In this document: positions 55,132 to 64,000 of the stretch, piece after piece
Position numbering within the stretch: position 1 is the first letter of the stretch
How the letters are laid out: every line of letters begins with the position of its first letter
Source of the DNA: Limnomonas spitsbergensis
Taxonomy: Eukaryota > Chlorophyta > Chlorophyceae > Chlamydomonadales
Length of the DNA: 64,000 bases
Assembly: GCA_037349105.1 (NCBI GenBank)
Contig: JAYJMM010000041.1
Coordinates: forward strand, 372,001 to 436,000
Direction: 5' to 3'
The notes under the pieces: generated by a model
Seen by the model: only the letters and a program-made list of their open reading frames with translations
Database searches by the model: none
Told to the model about the DNA's origin: nothing
Made by a program: the position numbers and the translations under genes

Positions 55132-55313
55132 ATGGATTTAAATTGCTGGTATTGGAGGGGGAATGGGCGATGGCGCAATTGACGTCGCAAGCGCAGACAT
55201 GGACACGCAACCGTTTTGTACCAGTTGTGTACGAGTTTCAACTCCTCGTTCGCTTGTTTTTGCGTTTAGCCCCATGAGAATCGTGAATGAAGTGCCGCTG
55301 ACATGGGCTTGTA
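55132..55313. promoter_or_regulatory. Shared 182-bp divergent promoter region
   Basis: It separates the start codons of the saposin-like gene (minus) and the TEX264-like gene (plus). It holds ATTGACGTCGCAAG (about 55,178), whose TGACGTCG core is a near-palindromic bZIP-type (CRE-like) site, and no other gene. Co-regulation of two ER proteins by one region is plausible inference. Confidence 0.45.
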
Positions 55314-57260
55314 ATGGTGCCGGTAAATTCAGTTGCCATGGCAGTCAGTATTGGGTTAGCGGCTGTGGCCGCAGCTGGGTATGTCGCCTACAAGTCCGGC
55401 CTGTTCGCCCGGCTAATTGTTGAGGAACGATCTTTCGGTCCTTGGGTACTTCTATACCATAATAAAGTGGGAACCTACTCCGACATTAGCAAGCATCGAG
55501 AGGAGCTAGCATGCTCGATCATTGAGGATGCCCGCCTCGTTCATGTAAGTTCCCTTCCCAGAGGCCTGTCGACCCTCAATCTCGTGGGTTGATTCATTCT
55601 TCATATAAATCATGAAAATATAAAGGCGGGAAGCCCATATACCTGTTATAAAGCACCATCCTATTGCCTGCACCTCCATGCATCCAGACCCATGCCATGC
55701 ATGGCCTCCATACCCCCCTCAGGGCCTGGATCCAGGACACGCATGGCCATGGAAATTGAGGGATTTGAATCTGGAGGTTCTGAACCAACACATTACTCTC
55801 AGGTGTATGACAAGTTGGAAATGGACAGTGTATGCTTCTTGTACGACGACCCAAAGCGGACGCAGCCAGAGCAGTGCCGCGCGTCAGTGTGCTACCCACA
55901 GCACACGGGGCAGAAAGGTGGGGATGAGATAAACACCTAGGCTACAGGGCACTGGCAAATCACTGTGCAGGGCACCGGCTACTCACTGTGCAATGGCTGC
56001 GATTGGACGGTCACCGCCTATTCGAGGTTTGCAGGACCGTACATGCCTGCTTGCGCATTGAAAATATACCGGAAATTGCACCAAGATTAGAGGGCATTGC
56101 TCTGTTACTGGTGATGCTAGACTACTGGTAGAGATTTCAGATTGTCTTGAGCTCGAGCAAATGTGAAGCCCGCATTATCTAACTTGCATGGCTGCTTTCC
56201 TGGAGTGTTGCCAGCCATGCTCATTGTGACCACAGTGCATAACAATGTTTCTCTCCAGGCTTTGAAGCAAGCGTGGCCAGCATGGCGTCCCTCTCAGTCG
56301 TCAAAACTGGCGAGCTCAAGGTCTGGTATGCGAGCATGACTTGTCATGTCCTGATAGTCCACGGGATACCAGACAATCGCATGGGGCATGAGCGCCCGCT
56401 GACTACTCTGAGCGCTGTAAGGAGGCGAGCATGTCTGAAGGGGGACTTGTATTTACAGCAATTTGTATTGCAACCGTCGTTTGACTGCTCTGAGTTTGCA
56501 AAAGTGCCAACCTTCTAACATACCGTATAGGAATATTATACCGCCTCTTAGCACTCCCGGTCACTGAGAAAACTTGTTCAGTCCCGTTGTGTAATGATGC
56601 CCATTGACACCACATCATCTTCTTTTGCTGGGTCATACGTAGTGCATGACCCAGCAAAAAATCACACCTATGCCGCTGCATGCTTGTTGGAAGACTAGGG
56701 GGGCCACTAGTGTATCCTGTTGTCCTTTCAGTCGGTGCTCAACAATATTTCGGGCAGCTGAGCACTTTTCCTATTCGTAAGATCTGACGCTCTGCTGGAC
56801 TTGCACTGTTCAGCAAGCCGAATGTTTCTTATTTGTTGCCTCCTTTGCACTCTTCACAGGTGGGGTGCTTCCCCGAGGCACGCTGCCTAGCTGTGAAATG
56901 CCCGATACAGAATGGGCGCATGAGCTTGATGGTGGCTACTTGGCGGGCCTATTCATTGCTGGCTATGGAGGCCATTCAGAGGCTAGGCAAGCCCCAGGCT
57001 GATGAGGCAATGGTGAGAGGATGGCCAGCTGGATTATTTGTCGAGAAACAACTGAAAATAATAAACTGGTGTCCATGGAACTTGAAATGCACAGCTATGT
57101 TTCACCTTTTCTTCCTGAGCCACCTCTTGTGTCTCTGCTGTTCCATCTGCCCTAGGTCTCAGGCTTCCTGGAGTTTTACCGACCAGCAGAGGAGGTGCTG
57201 TGGCTAGTGTTGCCACTGAACAGAGATGCCATGCTGTCGTTTAGTGGAAGTGTACATTGA
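55314..57260 (+). CDS. TEX264-like ER membrane protein with GyrI-like domain
   Basis: Five exons in consistent phase, 221 residues: 55,314-55,544, 55,803-55,917, 56,259-56,320, 56,860-57,012 and 57,156-57,260. An N-terminal membrane segment (about residues 9-26, AVSIGLAAVAAAGYVAYKSG) is followed by a GyrI-like small-molecule-binding fold. SFGPWVLLYHNKVGTYSDIS, FLYDDPKRTQPEQCRASV, RMSLMVATWRAYSLLAMEAI and FYRPAEEVLWLVLPLNRDAM align with the segments I know from the TEX264 family. Animal TEX264 is an ER-phagy receptor with a long disordered tail carrying an LC3-binding motif. This protein ends right after the domain (SFSGSVH), so an autophagy role cannot be assumed. The third exon ends at CTCAAG|GTCTGG, a poor donor chosen because only it keeps the frame. 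A start at the second ATG (55,338) is equally possible. Confidence 0.8.
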
Positions 57261-57828
57261 GGGCTGGAACACTTGCCTGGGTTCTTTGTCGAACATTTGC
57301 TTGATGCTATTGCCCAGAGCTAGTCTTTTCTAATCAAGGGCCACAGGTGGTAGATGCCCATAGGCTATAGAGACTCCGTGATTCTTGCCAAGATAGATTT
57401 ACATAGAAGCTGCAGTTCTGTCATGAGGGGTAAACTAGCTGTACAACATTCAATATGTACAATCATCAGAAGCTCATGGAACAGAATACCCTCATGCCGA
57501 GTCAGGTTTAAGTCCAAAATATCTCCAGGTCTCAAAGCGTATATGTCTGATTCAGGATTGTCTCAGTTGCATATACATGCGCCAATGGGGAGCTCTATAT
57601 TAATAGCACTAGTATTGATAGCATTACATGGCACTAGGACACACGGTGGCTAATAACGAGACGGCCTAGGATGTTACACCAGTATTAAAACTGTGTGGAT
57701 GGTCTAACAAGTCACAGCCAGCCTGCATCTCAGCAGGGGCCTTCAACGTGCATTGGCTTGAATGGAAAGAACGTGGTTTGCCACAGAGCATGCACCGCAA
57801 TCGCCCGTGGCAGCTCCTCACAGATGGC
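57261..57828. other. Space between convergent genes
   Basis: Presumed 3' untranslated regions of the TEX264-like gene and of the 93-residue gene. The frame at 57,354-57,653 has no recognisable content. Confidence 0.4.
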
Positions 57829-58396
57829 TCAAATGTATTGGTCAAGCTCTTCATCTGTGGTTGGACAACATTTGGAAGTATAGTGTGGTTAAAGGTCGGT
57901 AGTTGTGGCCTTACGAACATTTGAGTTGTTGCTTAAACAGACACGAGATATCAAGTGTGACTCAGCACATGCACGTAAGCATGAGCAAACGCATTATAGA
58001 TGTAAGGACGTGAACCTGACATGGCAAATTTCAGGTGCATGGCCAGTGAAAACTATACGTCGCCCACGGCCTGCCTGGGAAGGGAGTGGCCGGGGGATGG
58101 GAGGGACTTCAGTGTTTGGGAGGCCTGACCAGAAACTCACCGTCCATTTCGACGTCGGCCGGGTCGAAGTTGAGGTCTCTCTTCCTCTTTTCCAGCACAG
58201 TGCGCAGATTTTCGAATACGTTGTCTCCATCCTGAGCCCTCGTCAACGCGCACAGATGTTGCTGCTCTCGAAGACGAACTAGATGTCTTGTTGAAACTTC
58301 TTGAAGCGGGCAGCTGGATGATGGGCTTGACTGTGTGTCGAGCGAGTCGATTTCTGGCAGGCACTGGGCGTTGAAAGATGTAGAAGCTGATGCCAT
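57829..58396 (-). CDS. Small acidic-tailed protein, unknown function
   Basis: Two exons, 58,396-58,141 and 57,854-57,829, joined at GACG|GTGAGT and CCACAG|ATGAAG, give 93 residues and end VEMDDEELDQYI. The first half is Ser-rich. The second (STRHLVRLREQQHLCALTRA to NLRTVLEKRKRDLNFDP) looks helical and charged. The acidic tail created by the splice, with the stop straight after, is a good sign that the join is right. I do not recognise the family. Its start codon lies close to nothing else, so there is no help from context. Confidence 0.55.
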
Positions 58397-58823
58397 AGCG
58401 TTATTATTTTATGAGCGCAAGCGTTGTAGAAACAGAGTGTCTTGGTAAGACCAATCGGTGAGAGACTTATATTCGGAATTTCAAAACAGTGTGAATCAAG
58501 TGTGTCGTCTCGGTCATGCCGCCAAAAAAACTCCCTTATCAGATACCAGCAATAAGCATGCCGTCGAACTGGAACCGCCCTCAAAATTGCAGCGTCCTGA
58601 CACCGATCATTGTGCTGTGCTTTTCGGTGAGACAAAAACGTCGCACAGAAGCTGTCACATGCAGTGTCACGTGTGGCTTTCCAAGCTTCTTTTCAAACGA
58701 GGCAAAACAAACTGCAGCTGTTGAAATGGATTGTATACAGCTGATATCATTTACCGGTAGAAATACACTGATAGCATTGGTCAACAGTGACCATTTCAAT
58801 CAAGATATACCGGTATCGCTGCC

Positions 58824-59351
58824 ATGTTGATGTTGAGGGTCTGGTCTGACGGCCTCCTATGTCAAGCATGTGCTCCAGGACCTAGCTTGGCATCCTATCA
58901 GAACAGAGCCCAGAGGTTCTACTCTGGTCATGCCTCAGACAGCTTGAGAAATCTGCCATCTGATAGGAAATCCAAGCCGAGTCCTGGTCTGGAACGCTTT
59001 GTGACAGCCGACCCGTCAAAACAGCAAGCCATCAACATGCCTGCAGGCAGCTGTACAAGCAATCAAGCATGCCAGCTTTGGCCAATACCACAGCCCCATG
59101 CCTTGCCTTTTAGCCCACGGCTTCGCCCATGGGCTATCCCGAGTAAAGTAGCAAGCAGCCCTGCCTCTGCAGTCCTGGACCAAGAGCTGCCACATCCTGC
59201 CAAGCAAGCCTCTCAAGCACCCAGCGCCGACGCTGCAAGCCTCACATCACCACTGGACATGGGGGCTGACAGAAGGCCGTCTGCCTCTGCGGCCGGGGGC
59301 ATCTCACAACGCTCTATCAGTGACAGTGGGCAGCATACTGGTGCAGTCTAG
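58824..59351 (+). CDS. Weak candidate ORF, low-complexity
   Basis: A frame of 175 codons, rich in Ser, Ala and Pro, starting MLMLRVWSDGLLCQ. No domain, no splice context and no second copy. Its length in GC-balanced DNA is above average, but I cannot tell it from chance. Confidence 0.25.
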   Translation: MLMLRVWSDGLLCQACAPGPSLASYQNRAQRFYSGHASDSLRNLPSDRKSKPSPGLERFVTADPSKQQAINMPAGSCTSNQACQLWPIPQPHALPFSPRLRPWAIPSKVASSPASAVLDQELPHPAKQASQAPSADAASLTSPLDMGADRRPSASAAGGISQRSISDSGQHTGAV

Positions 59352-60188
59352 CATGCAGCCTGTGGGCCGTCGCTGCCCCGCGGTGATCTGCCCGTGGTCG
59401 CAAGCAATACCTATGCCAGGCCTGGAGACGTGCCCCTATCTCGTACAATCGGCCTTGCCCTGATCCTGCTGCTGCTAACTGTGGCCGGAGATATACGAGG
59501 CGTGCATACGTGGATGTTTGCATCTGCCAAACATGTTTCCCTGGCCTGAGTGTCAGATGTGATGTCAGGTGGTCAAGTAGGTGGTGGTCAGGGTGGTGGT
59601 GTACACGTGGGTAAAATGTCGTGTTGCCTATCTCATCTGACCGCTCATGGTCCTGCTGAGCGCTGATACTCGCGAGCGCCCTGAGGAGTTGAGGTGCGTC
59701 ATGCCGTACACATGTAGTCATACACATGTAGCTAGCTACTGGGTCGGGTGGAAGGTCTCAGGATGGTAGGATGGCAGGTCCCACGAACTTCATCCTACAC
59801 GGCAGTCGAAGTGCGAGCACGCCTAGGCCTCGTGACATATTTCTTATATTAAGCACTGCGCAGCTTTAGCCGGGTCATTATCTGCGCTATTTGTCAGTCG
59901 TTGGTGAAACCCGGGCTGTCATCATGGTAAATACCGGTAGTAATGTCCATCTTGATCGTGACATCGACAGCAATTGGCAAAACAGCAGGACGAACTCGAT
60001 ACTAGTGATGGAGCTAGGTTCGCCTTCGAAGATCTGCACCGTGACGGGCTCGACGCTGCTCCCTTCGGGGCATCAAGGTGCCAAGCCTACGGCAGTAGCA
60101 GCTGCCGGCAGTAACGCCAACATGAAGAGCCACCTCGTCATCAGCTCTGCTTCATCGTGGCGGCACCTGGGAGACACACCTTTCACGG

Positions 60189-60652
60189 TCAGCAAGGTCT
60201 CGAAAACGCTGCTGCCTGCACCGCATCAGCCCCAGGTAACGCCCCAAAACGCTGCGCGACTACCGTGCCTGTGGCAGGCCCCTTGCCAGACCCCCCGGAG
60301 CGCCCAGCACCAGCCAGCGCACTTAAATGCCAGAGCCGGGGGAGCGGATTGCCTTGTTGTACAAGTTCCAAGACGTCAAAGCTGCGCTGGGGAGCCCTCA
60401 GATGTGCCTAAGGCTGCTGGGCCTAGGCAGCTCCTCGCGGGTCTGCAGGGTGGAGGCATCAAGCCATTGCCAGGGCGCCAGGGCTGCGGCACGAGGCAGG
60501 TTGGTCTTGGCACTCGACACTCTGCGCCGGAGCTGGCACCCGCCCTCAAGGCCTACCTGGCAGTCGTGGATGTTCGGAATGGTGAAAGGACTGCACGCAA
60601 GAGCGCTGCAGTGAGGCACAGGCTTGAATGCTCCTGAGTCATCATCAGCCAT
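60189..60652 (-). CDS. Candidate two-exon gene, possible peroxin-like motif
   Basis: Exon 1 (60,652-60,557) reads MADDDSGAFKPVPHCSALAC, SPFTIPNIHDCQ and ends at a good donor (TGCCAG|GTAGGC) in phase 0. A phase-0 continuation after CCTTAG (about 60,405) gives AHLRAPQRSFDVLELVQQGN, PLPRLWHL, then a Gly/Ala-rich run to a stop at 60,189. SFDVLELVQQGNPLP recalls the SFxELxxLVxxGxPLPG motif of small peroxisome-associated proteins such as PEX39, but this is a resemblance from memory only. Plus-strand frames overlap (59,891-60,637), and the clear donor is what favours the minus strand. Confidence 0.35.
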
Positions 60653-60799
60653 TTGTGCTCGCGTGCGGTAGGAGGCTGCAAATGCCTTGCAACTAGCACG
60701 GATGAAATAGGCTGGTGAGGATCTGTATGAGGAGGGGGCAAGCAAGCAGTGGTGATAGCGATTCGAGGTGAAATGTCCGTTGACATTTACTGCATGGCA

Positions 60800-62640
60800 C
60801 TAGTTTTGTTCCATTTTTCTTTGATGTGTCCCGCTTTCCGTTTTGATTCTGCAATCTTGAGTCCATTGATCGAAGCTGCTAACTTCAGAGGCTACTCTTT
60901 CACCTTCACATTTCCTGTCCTATGCATTAGTTAGTAATGCTGCACCGCCCTATCAGTACAATATGTGTGTCTACTGCCATACCGTAGTACAGATTTGAAG
61001 TCTTATTTAGGCTATGGAGCAGGCCCTGTTGTGTGGTGCTGCAAGGCGCACGAGACTCATCTTCAATTATAGACATGGTAGCCCCTTCCTTACTGATAGA
61101 ATCAAAGATCCCTGGATATAATCACTTACTTTTTGTCCTTTATTAATTCCTTATATTTCAAGGAAGGGACAGAAGTCACAGACCTTCATAAGCTCCTTAT
61201 ATTTCAAGGAAGGTACCAAAGTCAGGCCATCTATTATTCCTTACATTTCAAGGAATGAATTTGAACTCTTACGATATAATATGATGATATGAATGAGTGT
61301 CTTATCTATATTTAAGTATTTCACTACCTGTACCGCAGTCAATAATTACCGGTATCCCCAGCTTCCAGTGAAGGTCCTCTTGCCAAGGCATCAGCGCAGC
61401 ACATGACTATCAACTTGGCATGTACGATATATCGGTGGAATCTTTGTAAATCTTTTCAAAAGGCTTCACTGTTGAATGACAAGGTCCCAGAATAAATGTA
61501 ATTCAGAAAACTTGTAATGTTACCAGGCTGCACAAGTATGGCATTTCGCCCAGGCTCCCCTTCTAGCCTGCAATTCAAAAAAATGCAAAGCTGACAGAAA
61601 ACTGGCAGACGGACATATTTAGAGGCAGTATTGCCGGAGGGCGTATGCCGGGTGCGAGAGGGGGAACTGATGGGTCGTGGGGCACAGGGGTCATGTGCAG
61701 TGGTATGGACTAGTTATTGACGATACACCCTTGCGCCCTCCTAAGAAAATGCTCAACCCTGTGGGTGCCCAACTGTCCTGCTGGGAATAAAATGTGGACG
61801 AAAATGTGTGTGGGAAAGAAGAAAAGGATACGGAAGTGTCTGGATTGGTGCTGATGGCAGGGTCATGGTCTCTTTAGTCACCGGCGGCCTCCACCCCAAT
61901 CAGAGACTGGCGCATCAGGGTGTCCCTGCCTAAGGTTGAGGCAGATGTTACCGTACACGTGAATATTAAGCACCTGTTGCACTTTTTAAGTAATTGTGTT
62001 CACTGCTCAAACCCTAACACGTGAAACAGGAAAGACACACCAAGAGAGAGCATATACACGACCCCTTGAACAGTTGTATAAGTAAAATAATGGAAACGCT
62101 GCCCATGTCGGCACCCCTTTACCTATAGTAAGGTACACCACCATTAGCCATCCCAGATACGGCAGCAAATGATAAACAGGTCTTATGGCGGTATTATGGA
62201 CCTATCCCCCTCCTCAATTGCAAGGACTAGTAAAAGCGCAAACAGAAGTCAGAAAACAAACTGACAGGACAAATTGAAAGCAAGGGGCTTACAATACAAA
62301 AAAGGCATGGCCTCCCAGCCCTAGTGACACAAATCCCGAACTTTATGTAGGCTCAGCTTCATGAAGGTCCCCTCTACACCAAGCAGGCTCTGATACTAAG
62401 CTTGCGAGACCGTTATTGAATATCCTGCCTTAAATAAAGCCAGAAAGGTAAAGGAAGGGGGCACAGTGAACCTAAATAATCAAAATAAAAGGCTTTCTAC
62501 TTTGGAGCACCAAGGCATTAAGAGCGAGAGAGAAATGCCCAAGGCCCATGCGCATGTTAATGCGTAGGACCTTGGACGGAATGCTGGGGCAGGCATCCGT
62601 AGGTCTTGGGAAGGACCTCCCAACGAAGAGGTATTGCTGG
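60800..62640. other. AT-rich stretch without supported gene
   Basis: No frame above about 60 codons looks like protein. It contains three palindrome-like TTCCTT-N7-AAGGAA units (61,147-61,255) and a TACCGGTA at 61,347-61,354. Confidence 0.45.
61147..61255. repeat. Three evenly spaced TTCCTT-AAGGAA palindromes
   Basis: TTCCTTATATTTCAAGGAA at about 61,147, a variant at about 61,193 and TTCCTTACATTTCAAGGAA at about 61,237, some 45 bp apart. Each can form a stem of about six base pairs. Confidence 0.8.
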
Positions 62641-62650
62641 CATCACACCA

Positions 62651-62790
62651 GGCTGTTACAGCCATGGAGGAGGCAACAGAACCTGGCTGGTACAGTCATG
62701 GAGGAGGCAACAGAACAAGGCTAACACAGCCTGGAGGAGGCAACAAAACCAAGCTTATACAGCCGTGGAGGAGGCATCACACACTTCACA
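62651..62790. repeat. 34-bp tandem repeat, four copies
   Basis: Units like GGCTGGTACAGTCATGGAGG, AGGCAACAGAACCT. Diverged relatives (ACAGCCCTGAAGGAG; ACAGCTCTGGAGGGGGCATC) recur at about 63,150-63,275. Confidence 0.8.
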
Positions 62791-63318
62791 CTTTGTAAAC
62801 ACTTTACTCACTCAAGTTACGCGTAACAGAGTTTCACACAGAACTCTCAGGTTTACACTCAAACACTCTTGTTTGCATTCTCGATTTTTGTAGGCAGTGT
62901 TCAACCGAATTCCTTTGCACCCACGTCTGATGGCTGGGGCTTATCTTCTGCACTATGAGGGTCATTCCCACACTACTGCCCGGTGCTTGTGTGTTAGTTG
63001 CTAGTCCAGGGGGGTCACTGGTTTTCGCTCGCTGTCCTAGCGTATTGACTATTCGGTGTCTGTACTGGTTCACGGGCACATGTCCCATGCATCAAATGTG
63101 ATGCTCTGTTGGAATGTTAAACACCAAAAAAGTTCACCCTCACAATGAGGCTCATGCAGCCTGGAGAGGGCTTAGATAACAAACAAGCTAATACAGCCCT
63201 GAAGGAGAGCGAGGCGTAAAAAACTAAAAAACAGGCTGATACAGCTCTGGAGGGGGCATCAGAACCAGGCTGAAGCAATGAGGACAACGACAGGGTATGA
63301 CAGGGCATGAGAACTTAC

Positions 63319-63436
63319 TCGTTTCAGAGCTTCCTGTGCCTTTTCTCTCCGATGTCGTGCGCTCCAGCACAAATTGGTAGAGGATGGGTCCCTCGGATGG
63401 GTCCCAGTGTTCTTGAGGGTATGATGAGACACACAT
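63319..63436 (-). CDS. Candidate internal exon of an unidentified gene
   Basis: Bounded by a good acceptor (CTCTCTTGCAG) and donor (ACGA|GTAAGT) on the minus strand, 118 bases. One open frame reads MCVSSYPQEHWDPSEGPILY, QFVLERTTSERK; another reads HRREKAQEALKR. A gene extending off the right or further left is likely, but I could not find adjoining exons with confidence. No family recognised. Confidence 0.35.
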
Positions 63437-64000
63437 CTGCAAGAGAGATATGGAGACAGCACGAACGATATGAGACAGCAAGAAAAATTGTGCATAAAAC
63501 CTGAACCCCACGCCTGTTCAGCGTTTCCCATCCTGAACAATTTCTGAACCAACTTTCCATAAAAGGGAAACCATAACCGGGTTGAAGTCACGGTTCCGTT
63601 TTTCCGACACCGCCCTGCCGTCCATCCTTAATCGTGAATTTGAATGATTTTGATTTTATCGCCCGTTGGTATCGTGCACCGCACCTTGATTTCGTAAAAG
63701 ATCTCAAATAACTGTGAGCAACCGCGTTAGCCGGCTGCAATCCTCGGTGACAAGGCAAGCATTGCCTGAGGCATAGAGTCTTCACTGTTCTGCTTGGAAT
63801 ACAAGCGATGAGACCAGTGCTCTCGCGCACCTTTGGCAGCAAGTGCAGCATCCCTTCAGTTTGCGAGTTCCGAGGGGTTAACAGCATGAAGAATGTGAAT
63901 CGGAGCAGGAACGTGACAACAAAACGTGGATTTTTGCTCCGGACGGGCGCAGCTAGTAAGGCCTGGGCGTTCGCAACCCATCACGTACGGCACTCGTAGG
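63437..64000. other. Right edge, no assigned gene
   Basis: A minus-strand frame at 63,588-63,887 (99 codons, with an N-terminal half rich in Arg, Ser and Thr) might encode an organelle-targeting region of the gene that owns the exon at 63,319-63,436. This is only a possibility, and the join cannot be set. Confidence 0.25.

Noticed and set aside
59900..60190. Minus-strand MTRWLFMLALLPAAATAVGL followed by an in-frame TGA and more open sequence; possible selenoprotein or signal peptide
   Set aside because: No SECIS-like structure seen, no recognised selenoprotein motif, and the TGA can be an ordinary stop or lie in an intron.

Overview
The window looks like nuclear DNA of a green alga. The evidence is spliceosomal GT-AG introns in conserved eukaryotic genes, plant-type CCCTAAA telomere-like tracts inside the sequence, a plant/algal ER saposin-like protein, and degenerate non-LTR retrotransposons. 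I cannot name the species; a prasinophyte with a repeat-rich genome would fit, but that is a guess.

The window has two halves. Bases 1 to about 37,700 are a repeat-built region. Its core is a segmental duplication of roughly 17-18 kb: about 560-18,000 (D1) matches about 19,200-35,100 (D2). Each copy carries, left to right, a LINE-like retrotransposon remnant, a minus-strand F-box/leucine-rich-repeat gene of type A, a shared non-coding block, a retrotransposon tail, and a second minus-strand F-box/LRR gene of type B. The four LRR genes end near 7.6, 16.3, 25.4 and 33.1 kb. They share an F-box-like N-terminus and 11-17 repeats of 23 residues (69 bp). Repeats inside the A genes are nearly identical, while those in the B genes have diverged. 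The region also holds a 38-bp palindrome-cored minisatellite (about 21 copies), a 48-bp hairpin-bearing array, a 19-bp array, and many tails of one retrotransposon family.

Bases 38,300-64,000 are ordinary gene-bearing DNA with long introns. Five genes can be assembled exon by exon with consistent phases: a TBC-domain Rab GTPase-activating protein (38.3-41.0 kb, minus), a ubiquitin-like plus WLM-domain metalloprotease (44.9-50.1 kb, plus), an ER saposin-like protein ending in QDEL (51.0-55.1 kb, minus), a TEX264-like membrane protein with a GyrI-like domain (55.3-57.3 kb, plus) and an unrecognised 93-residue acidic-tailed protein (57.8-58.4 kb, minus). The saposin-like and TEX264-like genes are head to head with 182 bp between their start codons. 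Both are predicted to act at the ER. A short interspersed repeat of about 120-150 bp occurs five times, mostly in introns. Two genes have decayed duplicates of an exon end in the following intron.

All exon joins are my own reading of splice signals, frame and family resemblance. No alignment or search was run. Repeat boundaries are approximate, to within tens of bases.
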